Below are positions 1 to 8,158 of a stretch of DNA of 37,505 nt, in pieces. Origin of the DNA: Pseudomonadota bacterium (GTDB lineage: Bacteria > Pseudomonadota > Gammaproteobacteria > UBA5335); the NCBI GenBank assembly GCA_034189865.1, contig JAXHTV010000018.1, positions 9,801-47,305 of the forward strand, given 5' to 3'. The notes under the pieces were generated by a model. That model did not search any database. It had not been told where the DNA came from and saw only the letters and a list, made by a program, of their open reading frames with translations. Numbering within the stretch: the first letter of the stretch is position 1; each line of letters begins with the position of its first letter. Position numbers and translations under genes: made by a program.

Positions 1-675
1 GTTTTTCAGCAGGTGGGGTCGTTGTCTGAGGCGGTGCAAGCCATTGCGGTCGGGGTTGATGCGCTCATTGTCCAGGGAATCGAGGCCGGCGGGCATATCC
101 GTGGGCATCAACGCCTTGAGGAACTGCTCATCGACGTCGCGGAGCCAACCACCGATGTGCCTGTCTTCGCCGCCGGAGGAATATATTCCGCTGAAGATGT
201 TCGGCGTGTCGTGAGTCTTGGGGCCTGTGGCGTCTCGACGGGGACACGCTTTGTGCTTGCGGACGAAAGTGGCGCACATGCGGCTTACAAGGCGCGCTTG
301 ATTCAAGCCAGCGAGACGGTTGTGACGACATTGTTCGGGCTGGGGTGGGCGACACCGCACCGCGTGGCCGTCAATGCGGCGACCAAGCGATGGTGTCGAG
401 CCGACGGTTCGGTGGCGTCCTGGTTGCAAGGGTTCAATACGGCATTCAGCTTCACGCGAAAAATATTGCCGCTTAAACCGGACCCGGCGAAGCGGCAGCG
501 GGCGGCGATACCTGTTTTTTCCAATGCGGTGGTGGATGAAAGCTTGCCGGGTTCCCTGGTCGATGCGGCTGCGCTGTATGCGGGGGAAAAGATCGGGCAG
601 CTGGATTCCATCCTCACGGCCGAACAGATTGTCCTTGAGTTGGCCGCTGGTTTCTCGGGCGAGCGTTCCGCGTAG
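1..675 (+). CDS. nitronate monooxygenase family protein, 5' truncated by window edge
   Basis: The frame is open from base 1 and ends at TAG 673-675, so the N-terminal part of the gene lies outside the window. The visible C-terminal part (about 224 residues) carries features of the FMN-dependent nitronate monooxygenase / 2-nitropropane dioxygenase TIM barrel: the GIEAGGHIRGH segment with the conserved His, then VPVFAAGGIYSAEDVRRVVSLGA and GVSTGTRF, which form the flavin phosphate-binding strands. Family members oxidise alkyl nitronates using O2. The GTG at 13 is an internal codon, not a credible start. The 164 bases after the stop, up to the next gene, hold no obvious terminator. The family call is secure; the substrate is not known. 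Confidence 0.88.
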   Translation, partial: VFQQVGSLSEAVQAIAVGVDALIVQGIEAGGHIRGHQRLEELLIDVAEPTTDVPVFAAGGIYSAEDVRRVVSLGACGVSTGTRFVLADESGAHAAYKARLIQASETVVTTLFGLGWATPHRVAVNAATKRWCRADGSVASWLQGFNTAFSFTRKILPLKPDPAKRQRAAIPVFSNAVVDESLPGSLVDAAALYAGEKIGQLDSILTAEQIVLELAAGFSGERSA

Positions 676-839
676 CTTGGCCCTTGAGTGAGGCTTGTCT
701 CAAGATGCCTTTCCGTTCCAGTAGGGTGAACGCGCAGTGGCTATTGAGAGTCTTTGGAATCGCCCGTCATTAACGAAAACATCGTTGCAGGTGGTGCGCC
801 GCCGGGGAGATGTGCCGATAAAAACGATTCTTTCAGGCG

Positions 840-1127
840 ATGGTGCGTAAAAGAATGGCAAATAATGACAGTCAGGCCGGACCGATAGAAGCACGAGTGA
901 TCGGGCTTTTGGCCTCGCTGATATTTTCAATTCCTACCGCTGTTCTGCTCTGGGTCGGGGTTAACAAAGAACTGGCACATTGGGGCGGTTTTCTCGGCAG
1001 TTCTTATCTTCTGGGCTGCATGGTGGCCTTTGCCGTGTTGGCGCTGTTGCTGCCGCGACTCTTTCCGGCCATTCTCGGTGGCGTTTGGCGATGGATGATG
1101 AAGATCGAGCGGTATTGGGGGTGGTGA
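840..1127 (+). CDS. small hypothetical membrane protein with two predicted TM helices
   Basis: This is a 95-codon ORF whose product has two hydrophobic stretches, about residues 21-42 (GLLASLIFSIPTAVLLWVGV) and 53-77 (FLGSSYLLGCMVAFAVLALLLP). A basic N-terminus and a short aromatic tail ending WRWMMKIERYWGW flank them. I do not recognise the family. ATG 840 and ATG 855 (MANNDSQ) are both possible starts and neither has a strong Shine-Dalgarno; 855 would still keep both helices. It is convergent with the M48 protease gene, whose stop is only about 65 bases away. Reality is supported by the clean hydrophobic pattern, not by homology. Confidence 0.55.
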   Translation: MVRKRMANNDSQAGPIEARVIGLLASLIFSIPTAVLLWVGVNKELAHWGGFLGSSYLLGCMVAFAVLALLLPRLFPAILGGVWRWMMKIERYWGW

Positions 1128-1191
1128 GCGGAGGCGGGCGCGGCAGGCAGAAAAAACCTGCCAGCCGCACCCGATTCCCGGAGTCTTTGGA

Positions 1192-2493
1192 TTAACCACT
1201 CTTTTTGGGTTGCTCAACGGCTACGCCCAAACGCTTCAATGTGGCGCGAGCCTCGTCACCCGCCGGGCTTTCGGATTGGGCCGCGAGCTTAAGGTTCTCG
1301 ATTGCCTTGTCGCGTGTGCCCTGTTTCAACAGGATCTGACCGATTCCATTGTGGGCGGTGGCGGTGGGCAGAAGTTCGACGCTTTGCTCCAGATAGCCCA
1401 GAGCTTTGTCATCCTGGCCCAGTTGCCGGGCCGATTCTCCGGCGCCGACCAGGGATTGGTAATACCCGTCGTATAGCGCCAGCGCTTTCTCGTAGTTTTT
1501 CAATGCCTCCTGCCAATTGGACTGCTGCAGGTGAACAAAGCCGATCAGTCCATGGAACAGATGCTCTTTGGGCTGTAACTGGACGGCTTCTTGCGCTTTG
1601 GCCAGGGCCGTTGTCGTATCTTCGTCTTGCACCAGTGCTTTCACGCCTTCGTCGTAAGCGGCATACGCCGGTTGATCTTTGATGATTTGGGCGATCTGCT
1701 CGCGGTAGGCGGACTCTTCGACTTTTCCGCCCTGTTTCAATTCCTTGGCGTGCTGTGTGTTGGCATCGACACGTTTTTGAGACGGCGGATGGGAGGCGAA
1801 CAAGCCCTGCAGCCAATTGCTCTCTCGCCCCTCCGAAAGACGTACGAAAGTCTCTTGCAGCGTGACGGCCGCGTGGGGGTCGTAACTGACTTTGTCCATG
1901 TACTGCATGCCGTAGTAGTCCGCTTCCAGTTCGGCTTCTCGACTGTAACGCTGGCCCAGGAAGGCAGCCGCAACGGATGCTCCCCCAACCCACAAAGGCG
2001 CATACCGACCCTCGCCACTGGAGGCTGCGACAGCGATCAGGGCGACGCCGGCTTGCAGGACCATGGCCCGTTCCATGGCTTTGGCGCTGTGACGAGCCGC
2101 GGCATGGGTGATTTCGTGACCAATCACCGCAGCAAGCTCCGCTTCGTTTTCGAGCTCAACCATCAGTCCCCGGTTAATCGCGATCTTACCCCCTGGCATG
2201 GCCCAGGCGTTGGGCACGGAATTGTTCAGAACCACAAATTCGTAGGGCAGTTCCCGTTCGCTATGGACCGCGAGTTGTTGACCGATACCATTGACATAGG
2301 CCGTGACCTCCGGGTCGACTGTGTAGAGACCACCCTGCATTTGTTGCGCCGGCACGTAGTTCTGTTGGCCGATCAGGATTTCCTGTTCCGTCGAAATGAT
2401 GTTGAACTCGCGTTCGCCGGTGACCGGGTTGACAGCGCACCCTGTCAGACCGACGAAAACGACCAGAATAAATGCACGGACGACATGAGCCAT
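1192..2493 (-). CDS. M48 family metalloprotease with C-terminal TPR repeats, lipoprotein (BepA/YfgC-like)
   Basis: The start is placed at ATG 2493 because GGAG (2503-2500) lies 6 bases upstream; the longer ATG at 2505 has no ribosome site. The product (433 aa) begins with a lipoprotein signal peptide ending LTGC (Cys about residue 19), so it should be a lipid-anchored periplasmic protein. The zinc motif HEITH is at about 126-130, with the downstream EAELEAD segment giving the third ligand, as expected for M48. The second half (about 255-433) consists of TPR-like helical pairs such as LFHGLIGFVHLQQSNWQEAL. Family members act in outer-membrane protein quality control. The gene is divergent from the chalcone-isomerase-like gene, across an AT-rich 147-base spacer. 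Confidence 0.9.
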   Translation of the reverse strand: MAHVVRAFILVVFVGLTGCAVNPVTGEREFNIISTEQEILIGQQNYVPAQQMQGGLYTVDPEVTAYVNGIGQQLAVHSERELPYEFVVLNNSVPNAWAMPGGKIAINRGLMVELENEAELAAVIGHEITHAAARHSAKAMERAMVLQAGVALIAVAASSGEGRYAPLWVGGASVAAAFLGQRYSREAELEADYYGMQYMDKVSYDPHAAVTLQETFVRLSEGRESNWLQGLFASHPPSQKRVDANTQHAKELKQGGKVEESAYREQIAQIIKDQPAYAAYDEGVKALVQDEDTTTALAKAQEAVQLQPKEHLFHGLIGFVHLQQSNWQEALKNYEKALALYDGYYQSLVGAGESARQLGQDDKALGYLEQSVELLPTATAHNGIGQILLKQGTRDKAIENLKLAAQSESPAGDEARATLKRLGVAVEQPKKSG

Positions 2494-2640
2494 TGAGATC
2501 TCCATCGAACTGTTTGTTAGCTGCCTATGTCAACGATAGGTGTTTTAGGATACAGTTTTTTTCTTGTACAATACTGATACAACATTATCGGCCAGATAAT
2601 TTTTAGAGCCGTTGCATTACAACCGAGAGGGCTTGGTTTC

Positions 2641-3207
2641 ATGTTATTACCAGACCATTACTTTAAACGCTCGGTTCCGGCCGCATGGATGCTGGGGTTT
2701 TTTTTGACCTTCAGTTCGCCCGCATTTGCGGTCGATCTGATTCCCTTACCGGAACCGGTTTTGCAAGTGGTCCCGAAGCTTGAACTTCGGGGTGCGTCGC
2801 GTTTCAAAAAATACTTCTTTCACGTTTACGATGCACGGTTATGGACCGTTGACCGGTCCGACTGGCGCATAGATCAACCCTATGCCTTGGATTTATCCTA
2901 CGAATTCGACTTCGCAGCTTCCGCTTTGGCGGACCGATCGGTGGTCGAGATGGAACAAATCGGAGAGGCTTCCGCCGCGGAGCGTTTGAAGTGGCGCCAA
3001 GAGATGCTCCGGGCATTCCCCGATGTGAAGGCGGGCGATCGGCTCGTCGGTTTGTATATCCCGGGGGAGGGCACGAGGTTTTTTCTCAATGGCGAGCTCT
3101 ATTCGGAAGTGTCGGATCCGGCGTTTGCAGAAGATTTCTTCGGTATCTGGTTGGATCCGCGCACCAGTGAGCCTGATCTCCGTCGCGATCTGTTGGCTCA
3201 GCAATAG
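2641..3207 (+). CDS. chalcone isomerase-like periplasmic protein
   Basis: The 188-residue product starts with a Sec signal peptide (hydrophobic AAWMLGFFLTFSSPAFA, likely cleavage after the second AFA Ala). The mature part matches the bacterial chalcone-isomerase-like family: LELRGASRFKKYFFHVYDARLW near the N-terminus, a YALDLSYEFDF strand, and the typical ending FFGIWLDPRTSEPDLRRDLL. Plant chalcone isomerases cyclise chalcones; the bacterial exported relatives have no established reaction and are best treated as small-ligand-binding or fold homologues. A GAGAGGG ribosome site lies 9 bases before ATG 2641. The next gene (Hsp15) starts about 50 bases downstream on the same strand and may be co-transcribed. 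Confidence 0.82.
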   Translation: MLLPDHYFKRSVPAAWMLGFFLTFSSPAFAVDLIPLPEPVLQVVPKLELRGASRFKKYFFHVYDARLWTVDRSDWRIDQPYALDLSYEFDFAASALADRSVVEMEQIGEASAAERLKWRQEMLRAFPDVKAGDRLVGLYIPGEGTRFFLNGELYSEVSDPAFAEDFFGIWLDPRTSEPDLRRDLLAQQ

Positions 3208-3257
3208 CGCAGGCGAGGCGTTGGGATGGCGTTTTTCTCTCAAGGTTTGATTGTCTG

Positions 3258-3656
3258 ATGAATACAGACGCGCCGGACCGTATTCGACTCGACAAATGGT
3301 TGTGGGCGGCACGTTTTTTCAAAACCCGTGCCGTGGCAACCGATGCCGTGAAAGGCGGCAAAGTCCACGTCAACGACCAGCGGGTTAAGCCCAGCCATCC
3401 CATCAAAGTGGATGATCGGCTCGTCATCACCAAAGGCGCGCTCATCTTTGAGGTCTGTGTGCGGGGGCTGACGGATCGACGAGGACCGGCGAAGCAAGCC
3501 GCATTGCTCTACGAGGAAACGCCTATGAGCATCCGTCGCCGAGAGGAAGCGGCTGCGGTATCGCGTGCTGAACGTGTCTCTCGGCCACTACCGCCCAACG
3601 GGCGTCCGGATAAGCGGGCTCGGCGTCACCTGATCCGGCTGAAATCGGATCAATAG
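3258..3656 (+). CDS. hslR: ribosome-associated heat shock protein Hsp15
   Basis: This is a 132-residue basic protein with an N-terminal S4 RNA-binding domain: RLDKWLWAARFFKTR, then GGKVHVNDQRVKPSHPIKVDDRLVI. The Arg/Lys-rich tail (RREEAAAVSRAERVSRPLPPNGRPDKRARRHLIRLK) and the total length match Hsp15. In E. coli this protein binds free 50S subunits carrying a nascent chain and helps recycle stalled complexes. It follows the chalcone-isomerase-like gene by about 50 bases. Identification rests on the S4 motif, length and tail composition, and is strong. Confidence 0.93.
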   Translation: MNTDAPDRIRLDKWLWAARFFKTRAVATDAVKGGKVHVNDQRVKPSHPIKVDDRLVITKGALIFEVCVRGLTDRRGPAKQAALLYEETPMSIRRREEAAAVSRAERVSRPLPPNGRPDKRARRHLIRLKSDQ

Positions 3657-3778
3657 TTCTCACGTCATCGTTTTCTGCCACTATTACTGTATGAACGGCG
3701 TACGGGCGAATTTTTTATTGATTTCATGCGGCTGCGAGGCGAGCGTGAAGCCCGCGCGGTATTTTGGAAGGCCAAAGT

Positions 3779-4219
3779 GTGACGGATAAACCCAGACCTC
3801 AAACGCCCTTGTTAACGGTGGATGTCATTATCGAGATGGGTGAGCCGGATGTCTCCGGGGTCATCCTCATTGAGAGAAAATATCCGCCCTCAGGTTGGGC
3901 TTTGCCCGGTGGGTTCGTGGACGTAGGTGAGTCCGTTACGGCGGCCGCACGTCGTGAAGCGGCCGAAGAAACCGGGCTTGAGGTGGAGCTTGCCGCGCTG
4001 CTCGGATGCTACTCAGATCCCCGTCGTGACCCGCGTGGCCATACCGCCAGTGTGGTCTATGTGGCGAGAGGGCGAGGCGAGCTGCAAGCGGGTGATGACG
4101 CTGGCGACGCGAGGGTCTTTGCGCTGGACAGCCTGCCGGTCTTGGCCTTCGATCATCCGCTGATTTTATCCGACTACGTGCAGTACTATCGTCGCGGTCG
4201 CCCCGTCCCATTACGTTAA
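3779..4219 (+). CDS. NUDIX hydrolase
   Basis: The start is placed at GTG 3779 because GGAAGG (3766-3771) lies 7 bases upstream; an in-frame TTG at 3764 would overlap that site. The product (146 aa) contains a full Nudix box: GG-FVDVGES followed by AARREAAEETGLEVEL, with the REx2EExG catalytic glutamates intact. The body resembles ADP-sugar or (d)NTP pyrophosphatase-like NUDIX proteins: ALPGGFVD, then a strand with RDPRGHTASVVYVARG. The substrate cannot be assigned. It stands about 120 bases after hslR and 250 bases before icd, on the same strand. Confidence 0.9.
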   Translation: MTDKPRPQTPLLTVDVIIEMGEPDVSGVILIERKYPPSGWALPGGFVDVGESVTAAARREAAEETGLEVELAALLGCYSDPRRDPRGHTASVVYVARGRGELQAGDDAGDARVFALDSLPVLAFDHPLILSDYVQYYRRGRPVPLR

Positions 4220-4473
4220 CGCTCTTCGGCGCGGTGTTCGATCGTTTTGCGCCTTGCTGCGTAGGGTTTTTAACCCCGCGATTTGCGCCCGTAGCCAATT
4301 TTACCTGTTCGTATCAGATCAGCGTGCCATCTCGTTTTTGAGAGCAATGAGCGAAACGGGTGAGATCCAAATTGTTGCCAGCCGATTCCGCGGCCAAATT
4401 GCCGTAAAATGTTTAGCGGCTGACGTGCATAGCTGGCTTTGCCGGCGGAACCTGAATTAGGAGAATCAGGACG

Positions 4474-6246
4474 ATGACCTACCAACATATTCGCCTACCC
4501 GAGGCAGGCCAGAAAATTAAATGTGCGGACGACGGACGCTTGGCCGTGCCTGACCATCCTATTCTTGGGTTTGTAGAAGGCGACGGGATCGGTCCGGATA
4601 TCACGCGCGCGTGTTTGCGTGTTTGGGACGCGGCAGTCGCGCAAGTTTACGGAGGGGCCCGCAAGATCCATTGGTGCGAGCTGTTCCTCGGGGAGAAAGC
4701 GGCCTCGATCTACGATGGGAATTACTACCCGCCAGAGACATTGGAGGCGATGAAAGAGCTTTTGGTGTCGATTAAGGGTCCTCTGACCACACCGGTTGGT
4801 GGTGGTTTCCGGTCTTTGAACGTGTCTTTACGGCAGGATTTGGATCTCTATGCTTGCGTGCGACCGGTGCGCTATTACGATGGTGTGCCCTCGCCGTTGC
4901 GTAATCCGGAGTTCGTCGATGTCGTGATCTTCCGCGAGAACACCGAGGATGTCTACGCGGGTATCGAGTACGCCTCGGGATCGGAGGAGAACGAAAAACT
5001 GGCGGGGTATTTGCGACAACAGATGGGCGCCGAGTTCTTCGAATCCGCCGGATTAGGCGTCAAACCCATTAGCCCGTTTGCGAGCAAGCGTCTGGTCAGA
5101 AAGGCCATTCAATATGCCATCGACAACAATCGGGAGAGTGTGACCCTGGTCCACAAGGGGAACATCATGAAGTTCACCGAAGGGGCTTTCCGTGGTTGGG
5201 GCTATGAGGTCGCGCGGGATGAGTTCCCCGAGCAAACCATCACCGAGACGGAAGTCTACGACCTTCACGGCGGGAAGGTTCCGGACGGGAAAATCGTCAT
5301 CAAAGACCGGATTGCGGACATCACCTTTCAGCTGATGTTGCTCCGTCCGCAAGAGTTTGACGTGCTGGCCACCATGAACCTGAACGGTGATTATCTCTCC
5401 GACGCGATTGCCGCCCAGGTTGGCGGTATCGGGATTGCACCGGGTGCCAACATCGGCGATGCCGTGGCGGTTTTCGAGGCAACCCACGGAACCGCGCCGA
5501 AATATGCCAACCAGGACAAAGTGAATCCCGGATCGCTCTTGTTCAGCGGCTTGGACATGCTTGAATACATCGGCTGGAAGGAAGCTGCCGACGTTGTCCG
5601 GGAGGCATACCAGGACGTGGTACGGGATAAAGTGGTCACTTACGATTTCGCCAGACAAATGGAAGGTGCGACAGAGGTCGGTACCAGCGCCTTTGCCGAC
5701 GCGTTGATTCAGCGTATCGAAAGCGGCATCGACGCAGCAGAGCGTCGTGCGGCGCGTGCTAGAGCCTTGGAGGCAGAGCGTCGGGCCCGTGAGCAACGGC
5801 GCATGAATGAACCGATGGAAGAAATGCTGGCCAGTGGCCGTAAACCTACCGCGATCGGGCACATCATGACCCGCAAACTGGTGACGGTTTCCGCTGAGGC
5901 GACTGTGGATGATGCGGTGAAAACCATGCGCGAGCGCGGGATCAGCTCCCTGGTTGTTGAGCCCGGTACGGAAGACGATCAGTGGGGCATCATCACCCGG
6001 CATGACGTTCTGTCGCGAGTGGCCCAGGTCGGCCGCAGCTCGTCGGAAACCCGAGTCGGGGAGGTGGCGACGAAACCCGTCATCTCCGTACCGATGCACG
6101 AACCTATCAGTGGCTGCGTCGATTTGATGATGAAACATGACATCCGACGCTTGCTGGTGGAACTTGATGGCCGAATCGTGGGCATTGCGACGGAGACCGA
6201 TCTGGTCAATGCGGTTCAGCAATTCGGTTGGGTTCGCGCCGAGTAG
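4474..6246 (+). CDS. icd: NADP-dependent isocitrate dehydrogenase fused to a C-terminal CBS domain pair
   Basis: Residues 1-415 are a complete dimeric bacterial NADP isocitrate dehydrogenase (isocitrate to 2-oxoglutarate, CO2 and NADPH in the TCA cycle). Visible active-site residues include Ser114 in GFRSLN (the position phosphorylated by AceK in E. coli), Arg120, Arg130, Arg154, Lys228 in HKGN, Asp282, Asp306 and Asp310. NADP-type specificity residues Lys343-Tyr344, Tyr390 and Arg394 are present. A charged Ala/Arg/Glu-rich linker (about 417-455) leads to two CBS motifs (about 459-520 and 526-585; [21 protein letters not shown] and [19 protein letters not shown]). Ordinary homologues end near residue 415, so the extra 175 residues are the unusual part. 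The start is ATG 4474, with AGGAG upstream. The CBS pair suggests control by an adenylate ligand, which is inference. Confidence 0.95.
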   Translation: MTYQHIRLPEAGQKIKCADDGRLAVPDHPILGFVEGDGIGPDITRACLRVWDAAVAQVYGGARKIHWCELFLGEKAASIYDGNYYPPETLEAMKELLVSIKGPLTTPVGGGFRSLNVSLRQDLDLYACVRPVRYYDGVPSPLRNPEFVDVVIFRENTEDVYAGIEYASGSEENEKLAGYLRQQMGAEFFESAGLGVKPISPFASKRLVRKAIQYAIDNNRESVTLVHKGNIMKFTEGAFRGWGYEVARDEFPEQTITETEVYDLHGGKVPDGKIVIKDRIADITFQLMLLRPQEFDVLATMNLNGDYLSDAIAAQVGGIGIAPGANIGDAVAVFEATHGTAPKYANQDKVNPGSLLFSGLDMLEYIGWKEAADVVREAYQDVVRDKVVTYDFARQMEGATEVGTSAFADALIQRIESGIDAAERRAARARALEAERRAREQRRMNEPMEEMLASGRKPTAIGHIMTRKLVTVSAEATVDDAVKTMRERGISSLVVEPGTEDDQWGIITRHDVLSRVAQVGRSSSETRVGEVATKPVISVPMHEPISGCVDLMMKHDIRRLLVELDGRIVGIATETDLVNAVQQFGWVRAE

Positions 6247-6267
6247 GCGCTATGGAATCTGCGATTG

Positions 6268-6292
6268 CCCCGCGTTATGTCATAGCGTGGGG
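6268..6292 (+). terminator. hairpin after icd, possible terminator
   Basis: The arms CCCCGCGTTATG (6268-6279) and CATAGCGTGGGG (6281-6292) pair over nearly 12 bp with two G-U pairs, about 20 bases after the icd stop. The loop is very small and no T run follows, so it is a weak intrinsic-terminator candidate or an RNA 3'-end stabiliser. Confidence 0.35.
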
Positions 6293-6325
6293 GCGATCGG
6301 CCGGGCAGCCTAGGGAGATAGAAAG

Positions 6326-6346
6326 CCGGCCCGCAAAGCGGGCCGG
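6326..6346 (-). terminator. intrinsic terminator of the outer-membrane barrel gene
   Basis: This is a perfect 9-bp stem, CCGGCCCGC (6326-6334) with GCGGGCCGG (6338-6346), and a 3-base loop. Read on the minus strand it is followed by CTTTCT, a short T-rich tail. It lies about 70 bases past the stop of the minus-strand barrel gene at 6415. Confidence 0.6.
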
Positions 6347-6365
6347 AGTTCCACGTGGAGAGGTC

Positions 6366-6391
6366 AAGTCGCCAGTGGGCGCTGGCGACTT
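6366..6391. repeat. 10-bp perfect inverted repeat between converging genes
   Basis: The arms AAGTCGCCAG (6366-6375) and CTGGCGACTT (6382-6391) pair perfectly around a 6-base loop. It is the third hairpin in 125 bases between the converging icd and barrel genes. No clear T run follows on either strand. Confidence 0.5.
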
Positions 6392-6414
6392 ATTTGGGCG
6401 ATGGGGGATCGCCG

Positions 6415-7068
6415 TTAGAACGTGAATAAAAGACCGATATCAAGGTTGTGAGAGGCCCAATCGAATTCCACATCACCACCGGCTTCGTCGGTGAATTCGG
6501 TATCTTCAGTCGCTTGGTAACGATAAGCGGCGGTCAGCATCACGTTCGGTGATAACTCGAAACCGAGGCCCGCGGTGAGCTGATAAGCGAACACCGTGGC
6601 ATCATCATCGATGATATCGATGTCGCCGAGGTTCACGTCTGCGCTGAGCTGGACTCCGCCGATGCCGGCGCCGATGTATGGCATGACGCTGCCACCGGTG
6701 TTGAAGTCGTAGTATGCGTTACCCATGAAGCCCCATTGACTTACGTCGCCGTTCAGGGTGTCCAGTTCCACAGCACCCAGCCTGCCGTCATCGATGTCGC
6801 TGGTTTGGTAGATCACTTCGCCTTCAACGCGGAAACCACTTGCGGTACCACGGCCGATCGCCAGGGCGACGCCGTAACCCGTGTCGTAGTCCGACTCGAC
6901 GGTGCCATCAACGGGAACAGGACCAAAGCCGCTCAGGAACGTCCAGTCCGAATCATCAGCGAAGCTGACAATTCCTTTGGCGCTCACGTAGGGCCCTTCG
7001 ATGGCCATCGCGGCCGGGGCGGCGGCGAATGAAGCAACGGCAATGCCAGCGATTATTCTACGATCCAT
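6415..7068 (-). CDS. outer-membrane beta-barrel protein (OmpA/OmpW-like fold)
   Basis: The 217-residue product has a clear signal peptide (MDRRIIAGIAVASFAAAPAAMA, cleavage after AMA). The mature chain is a small eight-strand-type barrel with alternating aromatic/hydrophobic strands: YVSAKGIVSF, GYGVALAIG, FRVEGEVIYQ, VMPYIGAGIGGVQLS, FAYQLTAGLGFELSPNVMLTAAYRYQ. The last strand ends in LLFTF, with a terminal Phe typical of Bam substrates. Acidic loops (DDSD, DIDIIDDDAT) suggest adaptation to salt or cations, which is inference. The ribosome site AAGGAG is 7 bases upstream of ATG 7068. The specific porin family is not recognised. Confidence 0.85.
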   Translation of the reverse strand: MDRRIIAGIAVASFAAAPAAMAIEGPYVSAKGIVSFADDSDWTFLSGFGPVPVDGTVESDYDTGYGVALAIGRGTASGFRVEGEVIYQTSDIDDGRLGAVELDTLNGDVSQWGFMGNAYYDFNTGGSVMPYIGAGIGGVQLSADVNLGDIDIIDDDATVFAYQLTAGLGFELSPNVMLTAAYRYQATEDTEFTDEAGGDVEFDWASHNLDIGLLFTF

Positions 7069-7462
7069 CTGAATACTCCTTGACTCACAAAATTACAGTG
7101 TAATGAATAATTCCGGTTAAGGCTGAAAAACACCAGCGCCGAGCTTGACGTGTCGACCGGGCAGCCAGTGATACAAAAGTTATACAAAAACTCTTCGTGG
7201 TGCAATGATTTCTTTTTATCGAACGAATAGTTTCTAGCTATCAACCGGTTGCAGTCTGGTTGCAACCGTGGAAACTATACCCGACTTGTGCGTGACTCAA
7301 TACTGTGCGCGTGGCATTGGGCGCCTCGCGCCGCTGCGAAATGACACATCGTCAACTTAGACCTGACAGACCGAGAAACGATTTCATAAGCGATAAAATT
7401 GGACGCGGCCACTTGGTTTGGATGTGTCACACAGTCTCGGAATGCCTTTGCCCACGGGATGT
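7069..7462. other. 394-base AT-rich intergenic region upstream of the barrel gene
   Basis: No credible gene is present. The open frames at 7053-7265 and 7275-7466 on the minus strand lack a ribosome site and have random-looking composition. The interval holds two neighbouring palindromes, CAACCGGTTG (7242-7251) and GGTTGCAACC (7258-7267), and the 12-mer CTTGACGTGTCG (7144-7155), which recurs upstream of the RNA ligase gene. It presumably contains the barrel promoter and the 3' end of the bacterioferritin mRNA. Confidence 0.5.
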
Positions 7463-7927
7463 TCACATCTGGGACTGGAGGTAGTTCTGTAAGCCGATTT
7501 GGCTAATCAATTCCAGCTGAGTTTCCAGCCAATCGATGTGCTCTTCTTCACTTTCCAGAATGGATTCGAACAACTCCCGAGACACATAATCGCCGACGGA
7601 TTCGCAGTACGCGATAGCCTCTTTAAGGCACGGGTGGGCTTGTTGTTCCAGCGTCAGGTCTGCACGCAACGTTTCTTCGGGGTTCTCGCCGATGAGCAAC
7701 TTGCCAAGGTCCTGCAGATTAGGGAGCCCATCAAGGAACAGGATACGCTCGATCAAGGCATCGGCGTGTTTCATTTCATCGATGGATTCCTTGTGAGTGT
7801 GCTCATAGAGCCGCTGGAATCCCCAGTTGTCGTGCATGCGGGCGTGAAGAAAGTACTGATTGATGGCCGTCAGTTCATTCTTAAGTACCCGATTGAGATG
7901 TTCGATGACTTTCGCGTCACCCTTCAT
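7463..7927 (-). CDS. bfr: bacterioferritin
   Basis: The 154-residue protein has all ferroxidase ligands of Bfr at canonical numbers: Glu18, Glu51, His54, Glu94, Glu127 and His130. Met52 (in DEMKHAD) would bind heme between subunits. The four-helix pattern and length match 24-meric bacterioferritins, which oxidise Fe(II) and store it as a mineral in the cytoplasm. It reads toward the barrel gene. No bacterioferritin-associated ferredoxin gene lies next to it in this window. No Fur-box-like site was obvious upstream. Confidence 0.96.
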   Translation of the reverse strand: MKGDAKVIEHLNRVLKNELTAINQYFLHARMHDNWGFQRLYEHTHKESIDEMKHADALIERILFLDGLPNLQDLGKLLIGENPEETLRADLTLEQQAHPCLKEAIAYCESVGDYVSRELFESILESEEEHIDWLETQLELISQIGLQNYLQSQM

Positions 7928-8116
7928 GGCAGCTGACCCCTTGGTGAGTAGCGAGAAGGAGAATTTGTCAGCCGATAATGGAACCTTGGCTCGGGCCGGA
8001 TCGAAAGTATCGGCTGGGCGGTCCGCTGATCACAGCGCCCGTCGGCGTTGAGACCGGAGAAATAGAATCATTCCTAGGGCGTCTAAATGCAAGTGCTTGC
8101 AGCGGTGAATCGAGGT

Positions 8117-8147
8117 GAGGGGATCCCTCGCTTTCAGGAATCCCCTC
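8117..8147. repeat. inverted repeat after the PhoD gene, weak terminator candidate
   Basis: The arms GAGGGGAT (8117-8124) and ATCCCCTC (8140-8147) pair perfectly and can extend inward by three pairs, one of them a wobble. It sits just past the stop of the minus-strand phosphatase gene at 8159. No T run follows on the minus strand, so a terminator role is uncertain. Confidence 0.4.
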
Positions 8148-8158
8148 CGACAAGCTTG

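Noticed and set aside
1591-2496. 301-codon plus-strand ORF opposite the M48 protease gene
   Set aside because: Shadow frame of a gene with clear signal peptide, HEITH motif and TPR repeats on the other strand.
5053-6222. 389-codon minus-strand ORF opposite icd
   Set aside because: Antisense shadow of the ICDH-CBS coding frame; no ribosome site or family features.
7053-7265. 70-codon minus-strand ORF overlapping the barrel start
   Set aside because: It overlaps the barrel leader and ribosome site and has non-protein-like composition.
7971-7978. Perfect GCCGATAA, a sigma-28 -10 match, upstream of the bacterioferritin gene
   Set aside because: No TAAA-type -35 at the right distance and no plus-strand gene downstream; likely chance.
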